From positions 1-64,000 of the forward strand of contig CALKKS010000028.1 in NCBI GenBank assembly GCA_937995345.1: a stretch of DNA of 64,000 bases. Reading direction: 5' to 3'. Below, piece by piece: positions 1 through 10,467 of this stretch. Every line of letters starts with the position of its first letter. The first letter of the stretch is position 1. The notes under the pieces are model-generated. The model worked only from the letters and a program-made list of their open reading frames with translations. It was not told where the DNA came from and ran no database searches. The position numbers and the translations under genes were made by a program. This DNA comes from an uncultured Collinsella sp. GTDB lineage: Bacteria; Actinomycetota; Coriobacteriia; Coriobacteriales; Coriobacteriaceae.

Positions 1-109
1 ATTTGCAGCGACGGACCTCAGGACGCTCTTACACCACGTCTGCGCGCGCGACCGCGCAGGTTGTCCTGTGCCCCCGTTCTCGGGCGTCATCCGTTCCCTG
101 CGGTCGAAT
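1..109. other. Non-coding edge of window
   Basis: No gene is visible here. A 7-bp stem (CTGCGCG at 40-46 with CGCGCAG at 53-59) lies just past the stop codon of the ABC exporter operon. It may help end that transcript, but there is no clear T-run on the minus strand. Confidence 0.4.
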
Positions 110-1966
110 CTACGCCGCTTCGTCGAACTGCGAGTTGTACAGGTCGGCGTAGAAGCCGCCTTGGGCGAGCAGCTCGTCGTGCGTGCCCTTCTCGACGATG
201 TCGCCGTCGCGAATCACCAAGATCACGTCGGCGTTGCGGATCGTGGACAGGCGATGCGCGATGACAAAGCTCGTGCGGCCCTGCATCAGCGCATCCATGG
301 CGCGCTGAATAAGCTCCTCGGTACGGGTATCGACGTTGGAAGTCGCCTCGTCCAAAATCAGCGCCGGACGGTCGGCCAAAATGGCGCGGGCGATGGTCAC
401 GAGCTGGCGCTGACCCTGCGACAGGTTAGTGCCCTCCTCGTTGATCATAAAATCGTACCCGCCGGCGAGCGTATGGATAAAGTGGTCGCAGCGTGCGGCG
501 CGTGCGGCGGCCTCGACCTCGGCATCGGTCGCATCGGGGCGTCCGTAGCGGATGTTCTCGCGGATGGTGCCGTTAAACAGCCAGGTGTCCTGCAGCACCA
601 TGGCAAACTCGCCGCGCAGCGCCGCGCGGTCCCAGTCGCGCACGTCGACGCCTTCGACGCGCAGCGAACCGCCGTCCACGTCGTAAAAGCGCTGCAGCAG
701 CTTAATGAGCGTGGTCTTGCCGGCGCCGGTGGGGCCGACGATGGCAATGGTTTGGCCGGGCTGCGCCTCGCAACTAAAGTCGTGGATGATGGTCTTGTCG
801 GGCGTGTAGCCAAACTTGACGTGGTCAAACTCCACGTGGCCGGGGCGCTTCTCGGGGATCTGCGCGTCGGCCTTCTGCTCCTCCTCGGGGGCAGCCAGGA
901 ACTCAAACACGCGCTCGGTGGCGGCGGCCATTGACTGCATCGTGTTGCTCACGTTGCCCAGCTGCTGCACGGGCTGCGTAAAGTTGCGCACGTATTGGAT
1001 GAAGCTCTGAATATCGCCAGGCGTGGCATTGCCGGTCAGCGCGAGCTGCGCGCCTACCACGACGACGCCCACGTAGCCCATGTTGCCCACCAGACTCATA
1101 AGCGGCATCATCAGGCCCGACAGGAACTGCGAGCGCCAGCCACTAATAAAGAGACGGCCGTTTTGACGGTCGAACTCCTCGATCGAGGCCTCGGCGCGGT
1201 CGAACACCTGAATGACGTTCTGACCGGCAAAGTCCTCCTCGATGATGCCGTTGACGGTGCCTAGGACCTGCTGTTGCTCTCGGAAGTACGGCTGCGAGAA
1301 GTGGATCATTACGGTCAGGATAATCGCGGCTGCCGGCAGCGTGAGCACGGTGACGCCGGTGAGCGGCAGGCTGATCGACAGCATCATGACGAGCACGCCG
1401 ATAATCTGCGTCACCGATGTGATGAGTTGTGTCACGCTCTGGTTGAGTGACTGACCCAGCGTGTCGACATCGTTGGTGATGCGGCTGAGCACGTCGCCCT
1501 TGCTGTGGCCGTTGAAGTAGCTCATCGGCACGACAGCGATCTTGGCGGCGATCTCCTTGCGCATGCGATAACAAATCTTTTGCGTGACGCCGGTCATGAG
1601 CCAGCCTTGGATCAGGCTGCAGGCAGAGCTCGCCAGATACAGACAGAGCAAAAAGCCGAGCGTCTTGGCGATCCAGGAAAAGTCGACATCGCCGGTGCCG
1701 TTGACCTTGGCAACCAAGCCCTCGAACAGCTTAGTCGTAACCTGGCCGAGCACCTTGGGCCCCACAATGTTAAAGATGACCGAGCATACGGCAAAGGCGA
1801 CGGCGGCAAACACGGCAATCTTGTGCTGGCCGATATAGCCGAGCAGCTGCCTCATGGTGCCCTTAAAGTCCTTGGCCTTTTCGCCGCGGCCCATGCCACC
1901 CATGCGGCCCATGGGACCGCGCTGGCGGGTGGGCTTGGGAATCTGAGTCTTGGTCTCGTCTGCCAT
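110..1966 (-). CDS. ABC exporter half-transporter, ATPase-competent subunit
   Basis: This is one half of a heterodimeric membrane ABC exporter. An N-terminal membrane domain of about six helices (about residues 45-335) is followed by a nucleotide-binding domain. Walker A GPTGAGKTT lies near residue 409, the signature LSQGQ near 513 and Walker B ILDEATS near 535, so the catalytic Glu is present. The N-terminus has a Gly/Met/Arg-rich cytoplasmic tail. The length of 618 aa is normal for the family. The ATG shares one base with the stop codon of the upstream half-transporter (1966), so the two are translationally coupled, and a MarR gene heads the operon. The substrate cannot be read from sequence. 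Pairs under MarR control usually export drugs or toxic compounds (inference). Confidence 0.9.
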   Translation of the reverse strand: MADETKTQIPKPTRQRGPMGRMGGMGRGEKAKDFKGTMRQLLGYIGQHKIAVFAAVAFAVCSVIFNIVGPKVLGQVTTKLFEGLVAKVNGTGDVDFSWIAKTLGFLLCLYLASSACSLIQGWLMTGVTQKICYRMRKEIAAKIAVVPMSYFNGHSKGDVLSRITNDVDTLGQSLNQSVTQLITSVTQIIGVLVMMLSISLPLTGVTVLTLPAAAIILTVMIHFSQPYFREQQQVLGTVNGIIEEDFAGQNVIQVFDRAEASIEEFDRQNGRLFISGWRSQFLSGLMMPLMSLVGNMGYVGVVVVGAQLALTGNATPGDIQSFIQYVRNFTQPVQQLGNVSNTMQSMAAATERVFEFLAAPEEEQKADAQIPEKRPGHVEFDHVKFGYTPDKTIIHDFSCEAQPGQTIAIVGPTGAGKTTLIKLLQRFYDVDGGSLRVEGVDVRDWDRAALRGEFAMVLQDTWLFNGTIRENIRYGRPDATDAEVEAAARAARCDHFIHTLAGGYDFMINEEGTNLSQGQRQLVTIARAILADRPALILDEATSNVDTRTEELIQRAMDALMQGRTSFVIAHRLSTIRNADVILVIRDGDIVEKGTHDELLAQGGFYADLYNSQFDEAA

Positions 1967-4332
1967 TAGCGCTCGTCTCCTTCCATAACAGCTGCAATCT
2001 CTTCTTGGGTGAGCCCCAGCTCCTCGGCGGAAAGCTGCGACTGCGCGATCTCCAGGTATGCCGGGCAGCTGTGCAGCAGCTCCTCGTGCGTGCCGGTGCC
2101 CACCACGTGGCCGTCGTCGAGCACGATGATCTGGTCGGCGTGCATGATGGTCGCGATGCGCTGGGCCACGACCACGAGCGCGGCGTCGGTAACGTTTTTG
2201 GCCAGCTCTTCGCGCAGACGCGCGTCGGTCTTGTAGTCGAGGGCGCTAAACGAGTCATCGAACACCACGACCTCGGGCTTTTTGGCCAAAGCGCGGGCGA
2301 TGGCCAGGCGCTGGCGCTGACCGCCCGAAACATTGGAGCCGCCCTGGCTGATGGGGGAGTCGTAGCCGCCCTCGCGCTCGGCGATAAAGTCCTCGGCCTG
2401 TGCGATGCGTGCCGCCTGGCGTATGTCTTCATCGCTCACCATGTCGCCGGCAAACTTGAGGTTGCTCTCGACGGTGCCCGAGAACAGGCGACCTTGCTGC
2501 GGAATATAGCCAATGCGGCGGCGCAGCTCGGAGAGGGTCATGTCGCGCACGTCGATGCCGTCGAGCGAAATGCTGCCGCCCGTGACGTCGTACAGGCGCG
2601 GAATCAGCTGCACAAGTGTGGACTTGCCCGAGCCCGTGGAACCAATGATGCCGAGCATCTGACCGGCGTGCGTGGTGAAGTTCACGCCGCTGATGACATC
2701 GGCGCGGGCATCGGGGTACTGGAAGCTCACGTCGCGGAAGGTGAGCTCACCGCGCGGCGCGCTGGCCGCGGGCAGTTTGGGCGAGACAGGGTCGTTGATG
2801 CTGGTGGGGCAAGTGATGACCTCTTCCACGCGCTCGGCTGCGACCTCGGCGCGGGGCAGGATAACCGAAACCATGGTGAGGATCATAAACGCCATGACGA
2901 TCTGCATGGTGTAGGAGATAAACGCCATCATGTTGCCGACCTGCATCACGCCGTCGGACACGCCCTGCGCGCCAAACCAGACGATAAGCACGGTGATGCA
3001 GTTCATGACGAGCATCATGAGCGGCATCATAAAACTCATGGCGCGGTTGGTGTAGAGCTGCGTGGTCATCAGGTCGAGTGATGCCTTGTCAAAACGCTCG
3101 AGCTCATGCTCCTCGCGGTTGAACGAGCGGATGGGCATAAGACCGTCGAGCAGCTCGCGGGCGGTGAGGTTCACGCGGTCCACAAAGCTCTGCATCTTTT
3201 TGAACTTTGGCATGGTGAGGCCCATGAGCACGCCGACGACGGCCGAGACCGCGATGATGGCCACGGCGATGGTCCACTCCAGGCCGGTGTGGTTGGCCAG
3301 GACGCGCATGACGGCGACGACGCCCATGACGGGGGCCATCAGGCACATGCGGATAAACAGGGTCGCGGCCATCTGAATCTGCTGAATGTCGTTGGTGCAG
3401 CGGGTGATGAGCGAGGCCTGGCTAAACTTGCCCACCTCGGCCGGCGAGAAGTGCATAACCTTGTTGAAGGTCTCGCGGCGCAGGTCGCGGGCGATGGAGC
3501 AGGCGGTGCGCGAAGCCACGGCACCGGTCAGGATGGTGGCGACCAGCGACACCAGACACAGACCAAACATCGTGGTCGCCATGCGGCCCAGGTAGGCGTT
3601 CTGCACGTCGGCGGGGTCGATGCCCTGTGCCTTGTACTCGTCCTGCACATAGCTCACGGCGCGTTGGGTCACGATGGAGCCCGACATGGAGCCCATTTTG
3701 TCCGCCATACCGTTGGCGCCCTCGACGAGCTTGCCCTGGTCGATGAGGCCGCCTTCAACGCCTAGACGCAGGCTCTTCATGGTGATCTTGCCGCCGTCGG
3801 CATCAATCTGCTTTTGCATATTCTGCGCCGCTGCGGCCTTTTGCTGCATCTCGGCGAGCTGCTCGGGCGTCATCGCCGCCATTTGCTCGGGGGAGGGCAT
3901 GGCTTGGGCGCCGCTGTTGTCTTTCTCGCTGGACGCGCCCATCATGTCGCCCATGGAGCTGGCGTCGATGCCTTGGTTGAGCGAAAGGACGACGGTCTCA
4001 GGCAGGCTCATGATATCGGCAATCTTGCCGCCGTCGGCACGCTCTTCCTCGGTGCCCTTGTACGTTCGAATGCCGTTTTTGTCTGCCTTGCCAAACGCAG
4101 CTTCTACTGTCTTGGCGTCCTTGGCGCTCATAAAGAGCTCGAGGTCGTCGAGCGATTCGGCGCGGATGGTGTCGGGTACGGGCGAGGCGATGCCGCCTTG
4201 CTGCACGCCCACGTCGACGATGTCGCTCATATAGGTAGGCAGCGCCAGATCGGCGTTGCAGCTGATTACGATAAGTACGATAGCTGCGAACAGTGCCAGG
4301 ATATGTTTTTTAAAGAGCTTGAGAATCCTCAC
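1966..4332 (-). CDS. ABC exporter half-transporter with large extracytoplasmic insert and degenerate ATPase site
   Basis: This is the partner half-transporter, 788 aa and about 170-200 aa longer than usual. The extra sequence lies between the first and second membrane helices (about residues 45-240). It is rich in Met, Gln, Ala and Asp and is predicted to lie outside the membrane. The C-terminal ATPase has Walker A GSTGSGKST near 562 and signature VSGGQ near 664. Walker B reads VVVFDDSFSALD, with Asp where the catalytic Glu normally sits. One degenerate and one intact site is the known pattern of asymmetric heterodimeric exporters. The start overlaps the MarR gene by four bases and the stop overlaps the next gene's start, so the three genes form an operon. 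Confidence 0.9.
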   Translation of the reverse strand: MRILKLFKKHILALFAAIVLIVISCNADLALPTYMSDIVDVGVQQGGIASPVPDTIRAESLDDLELFMSAKDAKTVEAAFGKADKNGIRTYKGTEEERADGGKIADIMSLPETVVLSLNQGIDASSMGDMMGASSEKDNSGAQAMPSPEQMAAMTPEQLAEMQQKAAAAQNMQKQIDADGGKITMKSLRLGVEGGLIDQGKLVEGANGMADKMGSMSGSIVTQRAVSYVQDEYKAQGIDPADVQNAYLGRMATTMFGLCLVSLVATILTGAVASRTACSIARDLRRETFNKVMHFSPAEVGKFSQASLITRCTNDIQQIQMAATLFIRMCLMAPVMGVVAVMRVLANHTGLEWTIAVAIIAVSAVVGVLMGLTMPKFKKMQSFVDRVNLTARELLDGLMPIRSFNREEHELERFDKASLDLMTTQLYTNRAMSFMMPLMMLVMNCITVLIVWFGAQGVSDGVMQVGNMMAFISYTMQIVMAFMILTMVSVILPRAEVAAERVEEVITCPTSINDPVSPKLPAASAPRGELTFRDVSFQYPDARADVISGVNFTTHAGQMLGIIGSTGSGKSTLVQLIPRLYDVTGGSISLDGIDVRDMTLSELRRRIGYIPQQGRLFSGTVESNLKFAGDMVSDEDIRQAARIAQAEDFIAEREGGYDSPISQGGSNVSGGQRQRLAIARALAKKPEVVVFDDSFSALDYKTDARLREELAKNVTDAALVVVAQRIATIMHADQIIVLDDGHVVGTGTHEELLHSCPAYLEIAQSQLSAEELGLTQEEIAAVMEGDER

Positions 4333-4778
4333 TCGGCATCTCTCCTTTCTTGATTGCGGTCGATAATTTCGTTGAAACGCCTTAGAAGGCGCACCATCTC
4401 TTGGGTATCTGTTTCGCCGAGCTGCTCGAGGAAGGCCGCGGTGCGGTCCTCGAGTTCCCGACGTTTGATTTCGAGATCATGGAATCCCTTGTCGGTCACC
4501 GTGACGTGTACGCGACGACGGTCGGTCTTTGAGTGCTCACGCTCAACCCAGCCCTTGGTTTCGAGAGCGCGTAGGATATTGGCGATGCGGGCGTTCGAGA
4601 CCCAAGCGCGATTAGCGAGTTCGCTCGGCGTGAGCGAACCGCCAGCGAGTATGAGGGCGCGCATGACAGCCATCTCGCCGCCGAGAGCTTTGTCCGCAAA
4701 GTGCGAAATGCGCTGATGCATGCTGCCAAACTCAGTTATGAGCTGACGCCCAAGCTCATGGAAATCGGTATCTTCCAC
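4329..4778 (-). CDS. MarR-family transcriptional regulator
   Basis: A 149-aa winged-helix protein of MarR size. The central helix-turn-helix (LTPSELANRAWVSNARIANILRALETKGWVER, quoted in part: SELANRAWVSNARIAN) is followed by the wing with DRRRVHVTVT. It is the first gene of the ABC exporter operon and overlaps the next gene by four bases. The chosen start is GTG at 4778, preceded by an AGGGG ribosome-binding site. An in-frame ATG lies 19 codons further in but has no clear site. An inverted repeat spans the start codon (see 4767-4824), consistent with autorepression relieved by a ligand (inference). Confidence 0.88.
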   Translation of the reverse strand: MEDTDFHELGRQLITEFGSMHQRISHFADKALGGEMAVMRALILAGGSLTPSELANRAWVSNARIANILRALETKGWVEREHSKTDRRRVHVTVTDKGFHDLEIKRRELEDRTAAFLEQLGETDTQEMVRLLRRFNEIIDRNQERRDAE

Positions 4779-4824
4779 CGAAAACCCCTAACACTAGAAA
4801 CTATTTTCGGTGAAAGATGATACC
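4767..4824. promoter_or_regulatory. Inverted repeat over the MarR start, likely operator
   Basis: Arms 4767-4784 and 4804-4824 are near-complementary. TCTTCCACCGAAAA on one side faces TTTTCGGTGAAAGA on the other, with one mismatch and about 19 bp between. The first arm overlaps the GTG start of the MarR gene. Position and symmetry fit an autoregulatory MarR operator. Binding is inferred. Confidence 0.5.
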
Positions 4825-5328
4825 CTTGCACGCGTACCCTATGCGGTAGATTTTGGGACATGCCTAGAAAACTACCTTTAGGCGACCTCTGTACACCGTC
4901 GGTGCCAGCAAAGTTAGGGGCAGATCGTTAGGCATGTCCTAAAGCCTACTCGGAGGTACTTTACCCTGCTAAAGCTGGCATAACAGCTAGAGCGCAGGAC
5001 GTATAAAGGCAAGGGGAAATATCAAGCGATTCGGTGAACGGTAGCTGATGGCAGGAGCGTTTCCTGCGGATTTGTTAAAAACACCCTTATGGTATAAAAA
5101 AAGGAACATATAACAGCCCTGATGAGAGGGGTGGCTATGTTATCCTTCACAGACGGGTGAAATCTTGGGTTTAGGGTTGCAAGACCAAGGTGAATAAACG
5201 TTTTTCCCTGTGCTAATGTGCGGCGGAAAGCGAATGAAGCCGGTCATGCAGGTCTAACATTCAAGAATTCAATAAGCAGCGGTGTGAGAGAGCGCCGCAT
5301 TACACGTAACTAGGAGCGTGGTTACACA
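4825..5328. promoter_or_regulatory. Long leader between marR and pflB
   Basis: About 500 bp without a gene separate the divergent marR and pflB. It holds a hairpin at 4845-4874 (GTAGATTTT facing GAAAACTAC, relative of the one at 16194), an inverted pair GGACATGCCTA (4856-4866) / TAGGCATGTCC (4929-4939), and a small hairpin GCAGGA/TCCTGC near 5051-5067. A possible promoter TTGTTA (5072-5077) / TATAAA (5093-5098) has a short 15-bp spacer. Transcription of pflB from here would leave a leader of over 200 nt. I see no clear Rex or FNR site. Confidence 0.4.
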
Positions 5329-7380
<2,052 letters not shown>

Positions 7381-7381
7381 C

Positions 7382-7442
7382 TATTGTTAGTGCTATACTA
7401 ACAATAACGATTACTGATTAGTGCGCCGGTTTCGGCCGGCGC
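7382..7442 (+). promoter_or_regulatory. Two hairpins between the split PFL genes
   Basis: A perfect 10-bp stem (TATTGTTAGT 7382-7391 / ACTAACAATA 7397-7406) starts two bases after the pflB stop. A second, GC-rich stem (GCGCCGG 7423-7429 / CCGGCGC 7436-7442) ends 10 nt before the next ribosome-binding site. Neither has a T-run, so they look more like mRNA-stability or processing elements than terminators. They could set the ratio of body to radical subunit (inference). Confidence 0.55.
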
Positions 7443-7465
7443 CTATCGATCGAAGGAGACACATT

Positions 7466-7717
7466 ATGAAGGTTTCTGAAGTTTCCGAGACTCAGGCCGA
7501 TAACCTGGTCCACATGCTCGACGCTTACGCCGAGAAGGGTGGCCACCACCTGAACATCAACGTCTTCAACCGTGAGACGCTGCTCGACGCTCAGGCTCAC
7601 CCCGAGAAGTACCCGCAGCTGACCATTCGCGTTTCCGGCTATGCCGTGAACTTCCACACGCTCACCAAGGAGCAGCAGGACGAGGTCATTTCGCGTACCT
7701 TCCACAACAAGTTCTAA
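7466..7717 (+). CDS. grcA: Stand-alone glycyl-radical domain of pyruvate formate-lyase
   Basis: An 83-aa protein equivalent to the last ~80 residues of a standard PFL and to the repair protein GrcA/YfiD. It contains NRETLLDAQAHPEKYPQLTI and then RVSGYAV, with the radical glycine at Gly58, followed by the typical FHTLTKEQQDEVISRTF ending. Before that, GGHHLNINVFN matches the PFL C-terminal region. The start ATG at 7466 has a strong AAGGAG at 7453-7458. In E. coli GrcA only rescues oxygen-damaged PFL. Here the upstream body lacks its own radical glycine, so this small protein is probably an obligatory subunit (inference). It should be the target of PflA (9196). Confidence 0.92.
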   Translation: MKVSEVSETQADNLVHMLDAYAEKGGHHLNINVFNRETLLDAQAHPEKYPQLTIRVSGYAVNFHTLTKEQQDEVISRTFHNKF

Positions 7718-7739
7718 AGGGGTTTAACTCCCGCAGGAT

Positions 7740-7870
7740 CGCCGGGGCTGTTTGGGCTACCTCCCAAAACGTCCTCGGACATGCAAGAAGCCCTCGCTGC
7801 GCACTTCGTGCGGCGAGGGCTTCTTGCGTCCTGCGGAATATTTTGGGAGGTAGCCCAAACAGCCCCGGCG
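7740..7870. repeat. Nested palindrome, copy A
   Basis: Perfect 30-bp outer arms (7740-7769 / 7841-7870) enclose the box CGTCCTCGGACATG (7770-7783), an inner hairpin (7783-7827, GCAAGAAGCCCTCGC stem) and the box CGTCCTGCGGAA. The same boxes in the same order occur at 11944, 26629, 29064 and, interrupted, 17394. It lies just after the PFL genes and may end their transcript, but it lacks a classical T-tail. Confidence 0.85.
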
Positions 7871-8149
7871 GGGTCCTGTGTAGTCACCCTTTAGGCGGAA
7901 CTCTCCTAATGGGTTGAGCCTTCTGGATTCTTGCTTGCTACCGTTTATCGCGTATAGCTACCGTTTGCGGAATAAGTAACACTCCTTAATAAACCGTGTA
8001 GAATCTCAGATAAGCACGGAGTTTTCCAGGGAGACGCTGTCCTTTGTTGTGTGCAAGGGGCGGCGTCTCTTTGGCGCTTGGAGGCCGTTCTGCAGCAGGA
8101 CGGCGGACGTGCGTCACATATTCAAAAGCCAACGTCGAGATGGGTTGTG
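7871..8149 (+). promoter_or_regulatory. Leader of the degV-like gene
   Basis: No gene is seen. Two direct copies of GCTACCGTTT (7937-7946 and 7957-7966) are spaced exactly 20 bp apart, like a regulator site on one DNA face. Further down a stem GAGACGC (8031-8037) / GCGTCTC (8063-8069), extended by GTCCTTT with AAGGGGC, could form in the leader RNA. Confidence 0.4.
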
Positions 8150-9010
8150 ATGATAATGGGCAAGTACGTAATCGTGGTTGAGTCTGGTTCGGATGTGACG
8201 CCGGAGCTCTGCGAACGCTACGGCATCGTGCGCGTGCCCATGCATGTCACGATTGGTGACGAGACCGTCGAGGATGGCTCCATCGATCCGCTCGAGATTT
8301 ATTCGCGCTGCAACGAGTTCGGCGTCATGCCCAAGACCAGCGGCTGCGCGCCTGCGGATTTTGCGCATGTGTACGACCGTATCCACGCCGAGCGGCCCGA
8401 TGCGACCATTCTGCATCTTGCGTATTCCGAGGTTACGACCTGCTCGCATCAGTCGTCGAAGATTGCGGCAAAGGGCCGCGATTACGTCTTCTCCATGGAT
8501 ACGCGCTTTGTGTCGGTGGGCCAGTCGCTTGTCGCCGTTGAGACCGCCAAGTATATCGAAGCCCATCCGGATGCCACCGTCGACGAGATTTTCGCCTTTA
8601 CCAATTCCGTTATGGACCGCGTGCTGTTGGGCTTTGTTCCTACCGACCTTGCCTTCCTTAAGGCCGGCGGTCGTTTGTCCAACGTGGCATTCCTCGGTGC
8701 CCATCTGCTCAAGATTAAGCCTTGCATTGAGGTAACGGGTGGCAAATTCGTGGCGACCAAGAAGCTCCGTGGCTCTATGCTCAAATGCGCCCGTGCCTTT
8801 ATTGACCACATGGTTGCGAAGGGCGATATTGATTACTCGCACATTGGTTTGGCGTATTCAGTGGGCCTTTCCGAGGAGCTGCGCGACGATATGGAAGTCT
8901 ATGCGCATGATCTGGGCTTTAAGGACGTTACCTGGACTCAGGTCGGTGGCGTCATCTCGAGCCATTGCGGTCCGACAGCCTTTGGTGCGGTGCTTACGCT
9001 TAAGGCGTAA
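8150..9010 (+). CDS. DegV-family fatty-acid-binding protein
   Basis: A DegV/EDD-fold protein of about 286 aa. Members bind fatty acids and, as FakB, present them to the kinase FakA. Visible family features are the N-terminal VVESGSDVTPE, the PKTSGCAP loop, TRFVSVGQ, FLKAGGRLS and the C-terminal SSHCGPTAFG motif. The start is uncertain: ATG at 8150 and ATG at 8156 are both possible and neither has a strong ribosome-binding site; the family begins at the second (MGKYVIVVESGSD). It sits between the PFL structural genes and their activase, with its own leader and terminator, so it is probably a separate unit. No fakA is in the window. Confidence 0.88.
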   Translation: MIMGKYVIVVESGSDVTPELCERYGIVRVPMHVTIGDETVEDGSIDPLEIYSRCNEFGVMPKTSGCAPADFAHVYDRIHAERPDATILHLAYSEVTTCSHQSSKIAAKGRDYVFSMDTRFVSVGQSLVAVETAKYIEAHPDATVDEIFAFTNSVMDRVLLGFVPTDLAFLKAGGRLSNVAFLGAHLLKIKPCIEVTGGKFVATKKLRGSMLKCARAFIDHMVAKGDIDYSHIGLAYSVGLSEELRDDMEVYAHDLGFKDVTWTQVGGVISSHCGPTAFGAVLTLKA

Positions 9011-9040
9011 GGGCTGGCGTAATCGATATCAATTGCCACG

Positions 9041-9077
9041 GCGGCGGGCGGGTTGCGATAACCTTCCCGCCGCTTTT
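9041..9077 (+). terminator. Rho-independent terminator after degV-like gene
   Basis: Stem GCGGCGGG (9041-9048) / CCCGCCGC (9066-9073) is followed directly by TTTT, 31 bases after the degV stop. Confidence 0.75.
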
Positions 9078-9195
9078 GCGTGCGGTCAAATAGGGCAATC
9101 CAATTGAATGCTAAACCGTTTCAGCATCATGCGTATGGGCTAGAATGGCTCTGGCATGTATGTAGCTAAAACCAAAGAGAGGCAAGGTAGCGGGA

Positions 9196-10014
9196 ATGGC
9201 TGAGATGACGCTTGAGGGTGTGGACGCTCGCCCCGAGGACTCTGCGTTTACCCTGGGCCGCGTACATTCGATTGAAACGATGGGAACGGTCGACGGACCC
9301 GGCATCCGCTTTGTGGTGTTTGTTCAGGGCTGCCCCATGCGTTGTGCGTATTGCCACAACCCCGATACCTGGTCGGTTAACGGCGGCACCATGGTGACCG
9401 TCGAGCATCTGATGGACGAGTTCCAGAGCAACCATGAGTTCTACCGTAGCGGCGGCATTACCGTTTCGGGCGGCGAACCGCTCCTGCAGCCCGAGTTTTT
9501 GGCCGACCTGTTCCGTGCAATGCACAACAACCCCGATGGCCGCGTACACACCTGCCTAGACAGCTGTGGCTATGCATTTGATCCCAAGCATCCGGAGAAG
9601 TTCGATGCTGTTCTCAACGAGACCGATATGGTGCTGCTCGACATCAAGCATGCCGATCCGGTTGAGCATAAAAAGCTGACCGGTTGCGATCCTGCGCGCA
9701 TCCTGGCGTTTGGCGATGAGCTTGCCCATCGCAAGATTAAGGTTGTTATTCGCCATGTGGTGGTGCCGGGTATCACCGACACGGCGGAGGAATGCGAGAA
9801 GCTCGGTCGCCTGATCGCTCCATGGCACAACGTGGTGGGCCTGGAAATGCTGCCGTATCACACGATGGGTGTCGTCAAGTACGAGCAGCTGGGTATTCCC
9901 TATAAGCTCGAGGGCGTGCCCCAGATGGATACCGCGCGCATGCCCGAGCTGCGCAACGCCGTCATGGCCGGCATGAAAAAGCGCCGCGCCGAACTCAAAA
10001 ACGCCATCGGCTAG
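9196..10014 (+). CDS. pflA: Pyruvate formate-lyase activating enzyme (radical SAM)
   Basis: This radical SAM enzyme uses a 4Fe-4S cluster and S-adenosylmethionine to put the radical on the PFL glycine. The cluster cysteines are Cys46, Cys50 and Cys53 in GCPMRCAYCHNP. The family motifs GTVDGPGIRFVVF before it and VSGGEPLLQPEF after it are present. It is 272 aa; E. coli PflA is 246 aa, and the extra residues are mostly at the N-terminus. ATG at 9196 follows GCGGGA, a weak site. It is on the same strand as the split PFL genes but about 1.5 kb away, behind degV. Its substrate should be the small radical-domain protein at 7466 (inference). Confidence 0.93.
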   Translation: MAEMTLEGVDARPEDSAFTLGRVHSIETMGTVDGPGIRFVVFVQGCPMRCAYCHNPDTWSVNGGTMVTVEHLMDEFQSNHEFYRSGGITVSGGEPLLQPEFLADLFRAMHNNPDGRVHTCLDSCGYAFDPKHPEKFDAVLNETDMVLLDIKHADPVEHKKLTGCDPARILAFGDELAHRKIKVVIRHVVVPGITDTAEECEKLGRLIAPWHNVVGLEMLPYHTMGVVKYEQLGIPYKLEGVPQMDTARMPELRNAVMAGMKKRRAELKNAIG

Positions 10015-10015
10015 C

Positions 10016-10048
10016 GGCACTCATTGGGGACAGACTTAAATGAGTGCC
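10016..10048 (+). terminator. Hairpin with GGGGACAGAC loop after pflA
   Basis: GGCACTCATT (10016-10025) pairs with AATGAGTGCC (10039-10048), starting right after the pflA stop. The loop holds GGGGACAGAC, a motif seen in other repeat hairpins of this window (44757, 45979). It is a terminator or a REP-like element; there is no T-run. Confidence 0.5.
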
Positions 10049-10084
10049 CCCGGGCACCTAGTTGATTGCTAAGGAGCCCCGTCA

Positions 10085-10151
10085 AGTTGCGGTGGAATAG
10101 TTCTTGTTTTTCGGCTTATGCCGCCCAAACAGGAACTATTTCACCGCAACT
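10085..10151. repeat. Dispersed hairpin AGTTGCGGTG, copy 1
   Basis: The left arm (10085-10106, AGTTGCGGTGGAATAGTTC) and right arm (10130-10151, GAACTATTTCACCGCAACT) pair over 22 bp with two mismatches. Related hairpins lie at 27968-28033 and 47029-47095, so this is a dispersed intergenic element. Confidence 0.75.
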
Positions 10152-10257
10152 GCGTTTTGGGCAAAGATGCGCAACGGAATCGGTGTTTTTGCATAGAAAC
10201 GCCTGTTTATTGTTTAGAGACACCTCAAACGCGACTGAATATCTTTGGAAAGAAATG

Positions 10258-10389
10258 CCTGCTATCGACATCGATGGCCGTACCTATGTCATGAGCGTCA
10301 TGACATCGATGCCATGGAGCGATCGCTCGAGTGAGCTAGTGGCTGCCATCGCCAAGGCGCTCTATGATACCCGCGCTGCACTGGCTTAG
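10258..10389 (+). pseudogene. Possible remnant of a serine-hydrolase C-terminus
   Basis: An open stretch reads MPAIDIDGRTYVMSVMT, then PWSDRSSELVAAIAKALYD, ending at TAG 10389. The pattern (glycine turn, YVMSVMT strand, then a closing helix) resembles the C-terminus of class A beta-lactamase-like serine hydrolases. Nothing resembling the catalytic part is upstream; that space is a repeat. It could be a decayed gene or chance coding potential. Confidence 0.3.
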
Positions 10390-10467
10390 CGTGTTCGTTT
10401 GGCGAGGTCAAACAAAATGCTGGTACCATACCGTGGTTGAGAATTTCGAATAGGTTTGGGGAATGGC

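Noticed and set aside
7381..7465. Frameshift or sequencing error as the cause of the split PFL
   Set aside because: The spacer is 85 bp with hairpins and a strong ribosome-binding site, and the two proteins have clean ends; a single base error cannot explain it.
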